A DNA stretch of 31,362 nucleotides from assembly GCA_947481115.1 (NCBI GenBank), contig CANKEI010000004.1:1-31362 (forward strand), written 5' to 3'. Shown here one piece after another: positions 16,418 through 23,161 of this stretch (position 1 is the stretch's first letter; each line of letters begins with the position of its first letter). The notes below the pieces were generated by a model that saw nothing but the letters and a program-made list of their open reading frames with translations, was not told where the DNA came from and searched no databases. This stretch comes from a bacterium. Its GTDB lineage: Bacteria; Babelota; Babeliae; Babelales; JABDEC01. A program made the translations under genes and the position numbers.

Positions 16418-17038
16418 ATGCAAATTAATAGCCAGAAAACGCAATTTAGTTCTTTTTCCCACTCCAGGCGTCGCCAGAGGCTATGCCGGACACGGTGGTC
16501 CCGAAAGTTTATCCCGAGTTCAATCGAGGGGCGGGGCACGGGCATAATTTTTTTATTGCTAATTTTTAATCTAAATTTACTAGCGCAGGTGCCAACTAAA
16601 ACTATTAAAATTTTCCCGGCGCATTATAATTCGATCAAGCATAGCCCGTCTAAAGTTAAGCATAGCTCGCATAAAACTACTAAAAATATCCCAGAATCAA
16701 GTCTGCCGGTTAAATTAACTTTACAAGTAGAGATTGCTGATACCGAGTTGACGCAGGCTTATGGTTTATCTCATCGCAAGTTTTTACCCGAGAAGCAGGG
16801 TATGTTGTTTATTTTCAAAGCGCCCCAAATCGGCTCTTTTTGGGGTAAAAATACTTTAATTCCGCTAGATCTAATTTATATCGATCATGATCATAAAATT
16901 GTCCAAATTTCTAAAATTCAGCCTCATGATCTTACTGCTGTGCCCAGTCAGGATAAAATTCAGCATGCCCTAGAGCTAAATCAAGGTACAGCTGATAAAT
17001 ATGGACTACAAGTTGGCGATCGGTTAATTTGGAATTAA
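16418..17038 (+). CDS. DUF192 family exported protein with palindromic insert
   Basis: A 206-residue protein. The strong GAGGTGAGG (from 16404) fixes the ATG. The C-terminal half is a DUF192 domain: VEIADTELTQAYGLSHRK, GMLFIFKAPQIGSFWGKNT, IPLDLIYIDHDHKIVQI and the ending YGLQVGDRLIW are typical. The function of the family is not established. The export signal is odd: 13 polar residues, then about 29 residues with eight Arg, then the hydrophobic core IIFLLLIFNLNLLAQ. The Arg-rich part is encoded by a GC-rich repeat; removing it would leave a normal signal peptide. The 3' end of the gene is duplicated 736 bp downstream, beyond a toxin-antitoxin pair. Confidence 0.85.
   Translation: MQINSQKTQFSSFSHSRRRQRLCRTRWSRKFIPSSIEGRGTGIIFLLLIFNLNLLAQVPTKTIKIFPAHYNSIKHSPSKVKHSSHKTTKNIPESSLPVKLTLQVEIADTELTQAYGLSHRKFLPEKQGMLFIFKAPQIGSFWGKNTLIPLDLIYIDHDHKIVQISKIQPHDLTAVPSQDKIQHALELNQGTADKYGLQVGDRLIWN
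16457..16543 (-). repeat. GC-rich palindromic element inserted in frame in the DUF192 gene
   Basis: This 87-bp GC-rich block (29 codons) interrupts the n-region of the signal peptide. Read on the minus strand, the part from 16538 down to about 16495 begins CCCCTCGATTGAACTCGGG and continues with a CTTTCGGGACCACC segment, which parallels the element in holA (CCCCTCGA..CTCGGGG..ATTTCGGAACGAGC). The remaining part contains further short inverted repeats. Its length is a multiple of three and contains no stop in the used frame. Confidence 0.6.
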
Positions 17039-17053
17039 GTAATAGTTATTACT
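17038..17053. promoter_or_regulatory. Palindromic operator-like site before the TA pair
   Basis: AGTAATAGTTATTACT has 7-bp arms around a two-base centre, overlaps the last base of the DUF192 stop codon, and lies 31 bp before the DUF433 start codon. Toxin-antitoxin pairs are typically autoregulated at such palindromes. Operator function is inference. Confidence 0.45.
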
Positions 17054-17084
17054 AAAACATGAAGTTTCTTATGAGGGATAACAG

Positions 17085-17324
17085 ATGAAAAACTTGTTAA
17101 ACAGGATCGTGCTTGATCCAGAAATTATGGTTGGGAAGCCTACTATCAGAGGGACACGGATTACCGTGCAACACATTCTTGGTTTATTGGCGCAAAATTT
17201 TTCACCTGAAGCGATTATAGAAGAGTATCCACGGGTTACTAGAGAAGATATTCAAGCTTGTTTGCTATTTGCTCAGAATGCTTTAGAAGATTTTGAATTT
17301 GTACCTTTAATAACGGGTGCTTAG
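17085..17324 (+). CDS. DUF433 family antitoxin-like DNA-binding protein
   Basis: A 79-residue DUF433 protein with the signatures ILDPEIMVGKPTIRGTRITV (family: DPxVxxGKPxIRGTRIxV) and a helix-turn-helix-like second half (ILGLLAQNFSPEAIIEEYPRVTREDIQACLLFA). DUF433 proteins commonly pair with a PIN-like DUF5615 toxin and are thought to be the antitoxin and autorepressor. GAGGG eight bases before the ATG supports the start. The stop is followed after two bases by the toxin gene. A palindrome just upstream is a candidate operator. Confidence 0.88.
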   Translation: MKNLLNRIVLDPEIMVGKPTIRGTRITVQHILGLLAQNFSPEAIIEEYPRVTREDIQACLLFAQNALEDFEFVPLITGA

Positions 17325-17326
17325 AG

Positions 17327-17677
17327 ATGAGGTTTTTGATTGACGAATGTGTTAGTTTAAAAGTTCACCGTTGGCTACGTATGCAAGGCTATGATTCGTT
17401 AGCCATAGCTGAGATCGCGCCAAGTGTACGAGATGTAGATGTTTTAGCATTAGCACAGCAGGAAAAGCGCATTTTAATTACTATGGATAAAGATTTTGGC
17501 GAGCTGATTTTTCGGGATAGTGCGGCGCATTTTGGCGTTGTTTTGTTGCGCGTACACGATTGGAAGGCTGAATCTAAAATCAATATTATCAGTAAATTGT
17601 TGATTAATCACACAAGCGATATGGCTAATAACTTCATAGTTGCCACTGAGCAAAATATACGCATAACTAGAAGATAA
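17327..17677 (+). CDS. DUF5615 PIN-like toxin
   Basis: A 116-residue DUF5615 (PIN-like, Mut7-C related) protein. The acidic residues expected for a metal-dependent RNase are present: FLIDECVS near the N terminus (D6, E7), then ILITMDKDFGEL (D49 and D51 region), followed by GVVLLRVHDW. Family knowledge suggests a VapC-like ribonuclease toxin inhibited by the adjacent DUF433 partner; that pairing is inferred. The two genes are separated by two bases and so translationally coupled. Directly after the stop lies a second copy of the DUF192 3' end, which suggests the pair was inserted as a unit. Confidence 0.85.
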   Translation: MRFLIDECVSLKVHRWLRMQGYDSLAIAEIAPSVRDVDVLALAQQEKRILITMDKDFGELIFRDSAAHFGVVLLRVHDWKAESKINIISKLLINHTSDMANNFIVATEQNIRITRR

Positions 17678-17700
17678 TTGGGGCAGGTTTATAATTTTAT

Positions 17701-17774
17701 ATGCCCTAGAGCTAAATCAGGGTACAGCTGATAAGTATGGCCTAAAAGTCGGCGACCAGCTCGCCTGGGACTAA
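17701..17774 (+). pseudogene. Duplicated 3' end of the DUF192 gene
   Basis: The 74 bases correspond to the end of the DUF192 gene (16965-17038). Translated in frame they give ALELNQGTADKYGLKVGD..., 19 of 23 residues identical to the intact copy, and end at the same stop codon. About 58 of 72 bases match, and most changes are at third positions, where this copy has more G/C. No upstream part of the gene is attached, so it is a remnant. It marks the right edge of the segment that carries the toxin-antitoxin pair. Confidence 0.85.
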
Positions 17775-17801
17775 TTTTAGCCCATTTTTAATTAAAATTA
17801 T

Positions 17802-17880
17802 GCTAAACCTCAGGCCTTCAGGTTCAAAATAGGCCTAATTCCTAGACCATTTGACCTTCAATAATTACTACTTATATTAG
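17802..17880 (+). repeat. 79-bp intergenic direct repeat, copy 1
   Basis: This stretch, centred on TTCAGGTTCAAAATA, TCTAATT/CCTAATT and TTTGAC, recurs at 19361-19439. It sits downstream of a gene remnant and upstream of a small exported protein's gene at both places, so it may carry shared promoter or regulatory sequence, or mark a duplication junction. Confidence 0.6.
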
Positions 17881-17928
17881 TTATTAATAAATAAATTGGG
17901 CCAGAAGCGCCTAAAACTTAATTGATTG

Positions 17929-17957
17929 GTTATATTAAGTTATATCAGTTATATCAG
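17929..17957 (+). repeat. Short tandem repeat upstream of the ankyrin gene
   Basis: Nearly three copies of a 10-bp unit (GTTATATTAA, GTTATATCAG, TTATATCAG) lie just before the ribosome binding site of the ankyrin gene. Copy-number change here could affect promoter or leader spacing; this is speculation. Confidence 0.45.
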
Positions 17958-17974
17958 AAATGGAGTGTTATATT

Positions 17975-19120
17975 ATGAAGCGTCAAGCTATATCCAAAAA
18001 TTTAAATCTTAAATTAGCACTGATCACGTTAATTTTAGGCCTAACAACAGGGGCTAATCTTTGGTGTCCAGCTGCGATATTGCCAGAAAAAATAAATATA
18101 TTAACCAAACGTGAAAAAGAAATAATTGCGCTTATCATCGCTGAAGGTCCAGCTAGTCAAGCGGCGCGTACTTATTTGTTAGGCGCTGCTGAGACAGGCG
18201 CGATAGGATTGGTTGCAGCAATATTGGATATTGGCGTAGATGTTAATTCGCAAAATGATAATCGTGAAACAGCATTAATGCATGCAGCGGCTAATGGATC
18301 AATATCTGCGACAGCATTTCTTTTAGCTAAAGGTGCTAATCCTAATATTCAAGAAAATATTAATGGCGACACGGCACTGCTATTAGTTTTATTTAAAGGT
18401 CATGGTGAAATTGCGAACTTATTAATCAATCATGATAGTAACAATGTTAATTTAGTAAACAATGATGGCATTGCACCATTAATGATTGCTGCTGCTAAAA
18501 ATCAAATAGACGTAGTGAAATTATTGTTAGTTAAGGGGGCAAGTCCAAATTTGAAAATAACTGTTAATGGTAATACAGCGCTAATATTAGCTTTAAGTGA
18601 AGGACATGATGAAATTGTGAGTTTATTAATTAATCATGCTAACACAGATGTTAATTTAGCAACTAATAAAGGTGCTACGCCATTGATGATGGCGGTTATT
18701 GAAAATAGAATAGCTGCGGTGCAATTATTATTAGCTAAAAAGGCAAACCCAAATTCTCAAGGAATTACTTATGGCAAAACGGCACTACTATTAGCAATAG
18801 ATAACAACAATGTTGAGATAGTGCGGCTGTTGTTAAGCTGTGATAATATTGACTTATATGTGAAAAATAAAGCGGGAGAAGATGCTATGGCGCGGATAGA
18901 AATTTTTCTAGTTAATTGTCGTGTGGGCGGATTTATTGGTGAAGAACAAGCAAAGATGTTGCAAATTCAGGCGCTATTCCATAGTAAGTTAATGGCGGTT
19001 GAAGCAGCTGCAGCAGAGTGTCAAAGAGCAGCTATGTTGGCACAACTTAGTTTAGCAATGGCTGATAGTGATCGTACAGATGATTGTGGTGCCGGAGCAT
19101 CAGAAAGCAAAGAAAATTAA
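17975..19120 (+). CDS. Exported ankyrin-repeat protein
   Basis: A 381-residue protein. The ATG at 17975 is chosen over one five codons upstream because GGAG lies nine bases before it and the signal peptide (KLALITLILGLTTGANL) follows. About seven ankyrin repeats cover residues ~65-310, recognisable by ETALMHAAANG, GDTALLLVLFKGHGEIANLLINH, GIAPLMIAAAKNQIDVVKLLLVKGASPN, GNTALILALSEGHDEIVSLLINH, GATPLMMAVIENRIAAVQLLLAKKANPN and KTALLLAIDNNNVEIVRLLL. Repeats alternate between two spacing types, which suggests growth by duplication of repeat pairs. The tail is Ala/Gln-rich and acidic at the end. Ankyrin proteins with export signals are common host-directed effectors in intracellular bacteria; that role is inference. 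A decayed paralog lies immediately downstream. Confidence 0.93.
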   Translation: MKRQAISKNLNLKLALITLILGLTTGANLWCPAAILPEKINILTKREKEIIALIIAEGPASQAARTYLLGAAETGAIGLVAAILDIGVDVNSQNDNRETALMHAAANGSISATAFLLAKGANPNIQENINGDTALLLVLFKGHGEIANLLINHDSNNVNLVNNDGIAPLMIAAAKNQIDVVKLLLVKGASPNLKITVNGNTALILALSEGHDEIVSLLINHANTDVNLATNKGATPLMMAVIENRIAAVQLLLAKKANPNSQGITYGKTALLLAIDNNNVEIVRLLLSCDNIDLYVKNKAGEDAMARIEIFLVNCRVGGFIGEEQAKMLQIQALFHSKLMAVEAAAAECQRAAMLAQLSLAMADSDRTDDCGAGASESKEN

Positions 19121-19131
19121 ATTTAATAAGA

Positions 19132-19164
19132 TAGTGATATTTATAATGGGGTAGTGATATTTAT
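19132..19164 (+). repeat. Tandem 13-bp repeat (TAGTGATATTTAT x2)
   Basis: TAGTGATATTTAT occurs at 19132-19144 and again at 19152-19164, 20 bp apart, in the spacer after the ankyrin gene. No function assigned. Confidence 0.55.
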
Positions 19165-19214
19165 CGAGGTTGTTTTTATATAAAGAAATGGCGTGTTATA
19201 TGGAGTATTGTATT

Positions 19215-19359
19215 ATGCAAAATAAAATTATATCCAAAAATTATTTAGTAAAAATATTGCCGGGATTATTACTGGCTAGTATGGCCATCATACACTAAAA
19301 GAATCGCATATTTGCGAAAATTGGATGCAGAGGCGCGGGCTAAAACAGGTGCAAATTAA
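19215..19359 (+). pseudogene. Decayed paralog of the ankyrin-gene family (start and end only)
   Basis: The ATG at 19215 has GGAG nine bases upstream and a leader like that of the ankyrin gene (GAAATGG.GTGTTATAT in both). It encodes a signal-peptide start (MQNKIISKNYLVKILPGLLL) resembling the ankyrin protein's start and stops at 19298. In the +1 frame, 19297-19359 encodes KRIAYLRKLDAEARAKTGAN and a stop, which looks like a genuine protein C terminus. I infer a gene that lost its middle by deletion and shifted frame. Confidence 0.65.
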
Positions 19360-19360
19360 G

Positions 19361-19439
19361 CTAAATTTTGGGTCTTCAGGTTCAAAATAACTCTAATTTC
19401 TAGGCCGTTTGACGCCCTAAACCTGCTGTTTATACTAGG
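19361..19439 (+). repeat. 79-bp intergenic direct repeat, copy 2
   Basis: Second copy of the block at 17802-17880, directly after the decayed paralog and about 70 bp before the gene at 19510. Conserved cores include TCTTCAGGTTCAAAATA and a CTAGGCCGTTTGAC / CTAGACCATTTGAC pair. Confidence 0.6.
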
Positions 19440-19509
19440 GGATAATAAATCATATAAACTAGCTTAGAGCTAATATATTTAACTTTATTTTTATAATTGT
19501 GAGGTTCAT

Positions 19510-19869
19510 ATGCAAAATACTTTCAATTTTAAGCAAATTTTTAAACTTCCAGCGCTATTAATCGCAACTACTTTAGTCTCAACTAATCTGATAGCCATAA
19601 ATGGTGAACCAGAGCCGATTACTAATATTATTGCGATGGTCTCAAGTGCCTTCGTTAAGTTTGCTGGTGTACTAACTGGTGGAACAATTGCGTTTACGGG
19701 TGCTGCAGTAGAATATGTCGGTCACAGCGCTCGTTTTTTTGGTGACGGAGTGATAAAAGTTAGTAATGCAACTAGCGAAAAGATGGAAGAATATCCTAAA
19801 GTAACGACCGGGACAGTGTTATTAGGAGCAGCGGCTGTAGCATACTATTTGTATACCAAGCGGTCTTAA
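19510..19869 (+). CDS. Small exported membrane protein, unknown function
   Basis: A 119-residue protein with a signal peptide (hydrophobic core LPALLIATTLVSTNLIA, about residues 14-30), a Gly/Ala-rich middle with amphipathic hydrophobic character (AFVKFAGVLTGGTIAFTGAAVEYVG) and a C-terminal transmembrane helix (VTTGTVLLGAAAVAYYLYTKRS) ending in basic residues. That ending resembles a membrane stop-transfer with a positive cytoplasmic tail. GTGAGG precedes the ATG. The upstream 79-bp block is shared with the region before the ankyrin gene, so the two may be co-regulated. Function unknown. Confidence 0.68.
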   Translation: MQNTFNFKQIFKLPALLIATTLVSTNLIAINGEPEPITNIIAMVSSAFVKFAGVLTGGTIAFTGAAVEYVGHSARFFGDGVIKVSNATSEKMEEYPKVTTGTVLLGAAAVAYYLYTKRS

Positions 19870-19874
19870 GCAGA

Positions 19875-19916
19875 AAAATCGTGTTGTTAGATAAATTAAG
19901 TTAGTAGCGCGATTTT
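19875..19916 (+). terminator. Possible hairpin after the 19510 gene
   Basis: AAAATCG (19875-19881) pairs with CGATTTT (19910-19916), extended by a G-T and a G-C pair, around a long loop. The run of T in the second arm makes it terminator-like, but the loop is large, so confidence is low. Confidence 0.3.
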
Positions 19917-19974
19917 GGTAATAAATTTAAATTTTAACTTTTTTTAAAATAGCAGTTAAAAGCTGCCGGTTTTA

Positions 19975-19983
19975 TGTTATACT
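19975..19983 (+). promoter_or_regulatory. Extended -10 promoter immediately before ffh
   Basis: TGTTATACT is a perfect extended -10 (TGnTATACT). Its 3' end lies six bases before the ffh ATG at 19990, so transcription would begin at or next to the start codon. The -35 region (GTTAAA) is weak, as is usual with extended -10 promoters. Confidence 0.5.
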
Positions 19984-19989
19984 AGCCAC

Positions 19990-21327
19990 ATGTTCGACTT
20001 TTTAACCCAGAAGTTCTCCAGTATTTTTACTGGTTTACTGAATCAAAAAACCATTACGACTGCTAATATTGACGAGACTTTGCAAAAAGTCCGGGACGCT
20101 CTTTTAGAGGCCGATGTGCCCTATGAGATTGTGCAAGAATTTAGCAAGCAGGTTCAGGCGGATGTCGTTGGTAAAAAGCTCGAAAAAACCCTTAAGCCCG
20201 GCGAGCAATTCGCTAAGTTGGTGCATGACAGATTACAAACTTTTATGGGTGGCGTAGTCACGCCAGTTGCTTTTCAGATTCCGTCAGTAATTATGTTAGT
20301 AGGGTTACAGGGTTCTGGTAAAACTACCACAGCGGCTAAAATTGCTAATTATATTAATCAAATGGCTCAAAAACGGGGCAAGTCTAGAAAAATTTTATTG
20401 GGCTCAGTTGATTTTTATCGACCAGCGGCGATTGACCAATTAGAGATTTTAGCTAAACAGATTGGCGTTGATTTTTACCGTGCTAATCAAACCGAACCGG
20501 TATTGGCCGCTCAAGAAATTTATCAAAAATATAAAACTAATGGCTATGAGTATTTGATTTTAGATACTGCTGGTAGGTTGCACATAGATAACCAAATGTT
20601 GCTGGAAATTACTAAAATTGATCAAGCATTAAGCCCTAAGTATAAAATCTTAGTATTAGACGCTATGACTGGTCAAGAATCGCTTAAAATCGCACAAGCT
20701 TTTGATCAGGCGGTCGGAATTACTTCAGCAGTCTTAAGTAAAATAGACAGTGAGACACGCGGTGGTGTAGCTTTTGCTTTTAGCTATGCGGTAAAAAAAC
20801 CGGTCAGTTTTGTAGGTGTAGGCGAAAAAGTAGCTGATTTAGAACAGTTTTATCCAAATCGTATGGCGCAACGCATTTTAGGCATGGGCGACTTGCAAAG
20901 TTTAATTGAGCGTGCCGAAGATAAAATTAGTCAGGCTGAGCAAACGCGCTTAGAAAGCTCTATGGCACAGGGAAAATTTAGTTTGCAAGATTTTGCAGAT
21001 CAGATGACCATGATGAGTAAAATGGGTTCATTGACTAAGCTGATTGGCTATATGCCTGGCTTAGGTGCTAAATTAACCCCAGAGCAGATTAAAGAGGGTG
21101 AGCAGGAAATTCGTAAAATTCAGGCCATTATCGGCTCTATGACCATTAAAGAGCGCCAAAATCATAAGTTGTTGGACGTTAGTCGAGTGCAAAGAATTGC
21201 TCGCGGCGCCGGTGTTCAAATAGCAGATATTGCGATTATGTTAAAGAAATTTGAACAAAGTCAGCAATTTGTTAAACTTTTAAAACAGTCTGGTAATCTA
21301 AATAAATTGAATAATTGGTTTAAATAA
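19990..21327 (+). CDS. ffh: Signal recognition particle protein Ffh
   Basis: GTPase of the SRP that, with 4.5S RNA, targets membrane proteins to FtsY and the translocon. A 445-residue protein with N domain (about 1-90), G domain with GLQGSGKTTTAAKIA (G1), DFYRPAAIDQL, DTAGRLHIDNQM (G3), SKIDSETRGG (G4 region) and FVGVGEKVADLEQFYP (G5 region), and an M domain from about residue 300 (FSLQDFADQMTMMSKMGSLTKLIGYMPG; Met-rich signal-sequence groove and RNA-binding helices). It starts the ffh-rpsP-trmD-rplS cluster. The start has no Shine-Dalgarno but a promoter -10 element just six bases upstream, which suggests a leaderless mRNA. Confidence 0.97.
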   Translation: MFDFLTQKFSSIFTGLLNQKTITTANIDETLQKVRDALLEADVPYEIVQEFSKQVQADVVGKKLEKTLKPGEQFAKLVHDRLQTFMGGVVTPVAFQIPSVIMLVGLQGSGKTTTAAKIANYINQMAQKRGKSRKILLGSVDFYRPAAIDQLEILAKQIGVDFYRANQTEPVLAAQEIYQKYKTNGYEYLILDTAGRLHIDNQMLLEITKIDQALSPKYKILVLDAMTGQESLKIAQAFDQAVGITSAVLSKIDSETRGGVAFAFSYAVKKPVSFVGVGEKVADLEQFYPNRMAQRILGMGDLQSLIERAEDKISQAEQTRLESSMAQGKFSLQDFADQMTMMSKMGSLTKLIGYMPGLGAKLTPEQIKEGEQEIRKIQAIIGSMTIKERQNHKLLDVSRVQRIARGAGVQIADIAIMLKKFEQSQQFVKLLKQSGNLNKLNNWFK

Positions 21328-21361
21328 AGTTAAGTAAACTTAAATTAGGGTTAAATAAGCT

Positions 21362-21601
21362 ATGGCAGTTAAAGTTAGAATATCACGGATCGGGAAAAAA
21401 CATGCTCCTGTATTCCGTTTGGTGGCAGTTGATTCACGTAGCAAACGTGATGGTAAATCGATTGAAGTTTTAGGTACCTATGACCCATTACGTCATGAAT
21501 TAGTGCAATTTCATGCTGAGCGCATTGCTTACTGGGTTTCTCAGGGTGCACAGTTATCTGATGCTGCCAAAAGAATTTGTAAATTAGCGCCGAAATCTTA
21601 A
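21362..21601 (+). CDS. rpsP: 30S ribosomal protein S16
   Basis: A 79-residue S16 protein with the family start VKVRISRIGKKHAPVFRLVAVDSRSKRDGK followed by IEVLGTYDPL, the usual signature. Length is normal. It follows ffh by 34 bp on the same strand and is separated from trmD by a hairpin. The gene normally found next, rimM, is not here. No strong Shine-Dalgarno is seen (weak purine run before the ATG). Confidence 0.96.
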   Translation: MAVKVRISRIGKKHAPVFRLVAVDSRSKRDGKSIEVLGTYDPLRHELVQFHAERIAYWVSQGAQLSDAAKRICKLAPKS

Positions 21602-21624
21602 ATTTCAGCTGACTAAGTTTAGCG

Positions 21625-21673
21625 AAAAATCTCATATGGTGACTAGAGATTCTGGTGATCACATGAGATTTTT
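21625..21673 (+). terminator. Hairpin between rpsP and trmD
   Basis: AAAAATCTCAT (21625-21635) pairs with ATGAGATTTTT (21663-21673) in an 11-bp stem that continues after a mismatch with TGGT/GATCA-type pairs. The trailing T run resembles an intrinsic terminator, or an attenuator that lowers trmD expression relative to rpsP. Confidence 0.6.
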
Positions 21674-21715
21674 AGTTATATAAAATTTATATATTATTGG
21701 GTATTTTAGGGCATT

Positions 21716-23044
21716 ATGCAAATATCGATTTTAACATTGTTTCCAAATCTGTATCAGGAGTTTCTGGGGACCTCTTTAATAGGGCGGGCTCGTGAGCGTG
21801 AACAGGTTAAATTTGATTTGCAGAGCCTATTTCAATTTTGTCAGCCCAAACAGCGGATCGATAGTCCGACTTTTGGACATAGTTCGGGCATGTTGTTAAA
21901 ACCAGAGATGATTGAGGCGGCAATTGTCCAGCAAGAGCAAAAATTTGGTCTCGCTTTTAAAATTTTTTTGAGTCCCAAAGGTAAAAAGCTTGATCAACAA
22001 ATGGGACAACTGTTGGCTCAAAAATTGCAAACTCAGCAACATCTACTTTTTGTAGCGGCACGCTATGAGGGAATTGATGCTCGCGTAGAGCAAGTTTATG
22101 CAGATTTAGAGCTATCCATTGGTGATTATGTTTTAATGGGTGGCGATTTGCCAGCGATGGTATCGATTGAAACTTTACTAAGAAATATTCCCGGGGTGAT
22201 CGGTAAAGCTGACTCGGTAGAGTTAGAATCTTTTTCGGGACCATTCGTAGAATATCCTGAATATACGGCGCCAGTAGTCTGGCATGATTTAGAAGTGCCG
22301 GCTGTCCTACGATCTGGTAATCATGCCGCAATTGATAATTGGCGGACTGAGCAAGCTGCTGAGCGCACAGTTAAGCATAATTTCAGCTGGTTAAGATCTT
22401 GCGAACTTTCTGAAACACAAAAACAGCTGGCTAAGAAATATATTCCTAATCACTATGTAGTTTTAATGCATGATCAGGTGGTGCTAAAAGATGGCCAAGC
22501 TGGAACTAGTTCGGTAACGTCACTCGATTTACATGATGTTGCGCGATCAGCAGCAACTTATGGGATTAAAAACTACTATATCGTGACGCCATTGGTAGAC
22601 CAGCAAAGAATCGTGCAGACACTCTTAGATTTTTGGAATGGCAGCAGTGGGATTAAGCATAATATTCACAGACATATTGCGGTCAGTAAAATTAAACTAA
22701 AAGCTAGTCTAGAAGAAGTATTGCAAGATATTTATGTACAAGAGCAAGTTGCACCAGTCCTAGTGAGCACTTCAGCTAGAGCCAGTTACTTAGCTAAAAG
22801 AATTAGCTATTTTGATCAAGAGTTGGTCTGGCAAAGTGCTGCACCAGTATTACTAATGTTTGGTACAGCTGGCGGCCTAAGCTCTGGATTACTAGAGCGT
22901 TCAGATTTTATTTTGGGCCCCATAGTTGGTTTTAGTGATTTTAATCACCTGTCAGTTAGATCTGCAACGGCGATAGTTTTAGATCGCTGGCTAGGTTTAC
23001 AGCCGAAAAGTCAGGCTCAAAACTTAGCTAAAATTAGAGTTTAG
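21716..23044 (+). CDS. trmD: TrmD tRNA (guanine37-N1)-methyltransferase fused to second SPOUT domain
   Basis: A 442-residue fusion. Residues 1-225 are TrmD, which methylates G37 of tRNA from S-adenosylmethionine: ISILTLFPNLYQEF, AARYEGIDARVEQ, LSIGDYVLMGGDLPAMVSIE (knotted SAM site), EYPEYTAPVVW and EVPAVLRSGNHAAIDNWRTEQA. The usual Gly-rich YGGGPGM loop reads FGHSSGM. Residues ~245-440 resemble the SPOUT-like Methyltrn_RNA_4 family (Pfam PF09936), with DVARSAATYGIKNYYIVTP, VLVSTSARA, LMFGTAGGLSSGLLERSDFILGPI and NHLSVRSATAIVLDRWLG. In some bacteria that domain is a separate gene next to trmD; here it is fused. Full length is about 200 residues more than ordinary TrmD. Confidence 0.93.
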   Translation: MQISILTLFPNLYQEFLGTSLIGRAREREQVKFDLQSLFQFCQPKQRIDSPTFGHSSGMLLKPEMIEAAIVQQEQKFGLAFKIFLSPKGKKLDQQMGQLLAQKLQTQQHLLFVAARYEGIDARVEQVYADLELSIGDYVLMGGDLPAMVSIETLLRNIPGVIGKADSVELESFSGPFVEYPEYTAPVVWHDLEVPAVLRSGNHAAIDNWRTEQAAERTVKHNFSWLRSCELSETQKQLAKKYIPNHYVVLMHDQVVLKDGQAGTSSVTSLDLHDVARSAATYGIKNYYIVTPLVDQQRIVQTLLDFWNGSSGIKHNIHRHIAVSKIKLKASLEEVLQDIYVQEQVAPVLVSTSARASYLAKRISYFDQELVWQSAAPVLLMFGTAGGLSSGLLERSDFILGPIVGFSDFNHLSVRSATAIVLDRWLGLQPKSQAQNLAKIRV

Positions 23045-23082
23045 ATGTGAGAATAATTCTTACTTAATTAATTATATTTGGC

Positions 23083-23096
23083 AAAATGGCCATTTT
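23083..23096. promoter_or_regulatory. Perfect 14-bp palindrome upstream of rplS
   Basis: AAAATGGCCATTTT is perfectly self-complementary and lies in the 117-bp gap between trmD and rplS. It could bind a dimeric regulator. No further support. Confidence 0.3.
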
Positions 23097-23161
23097 TGGT
23101 TATATTTAACACTTATTAAGCTAGCTTTATAAAAATTTTCCGGTCGAAGAGGGCTGCTCAC

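Noticed and set aside
17701..17774. Possibility that this is a new small gene.
   Set aside because: It aligns with the DUF192 gene's end and has no start or ribosome binding site of its own.
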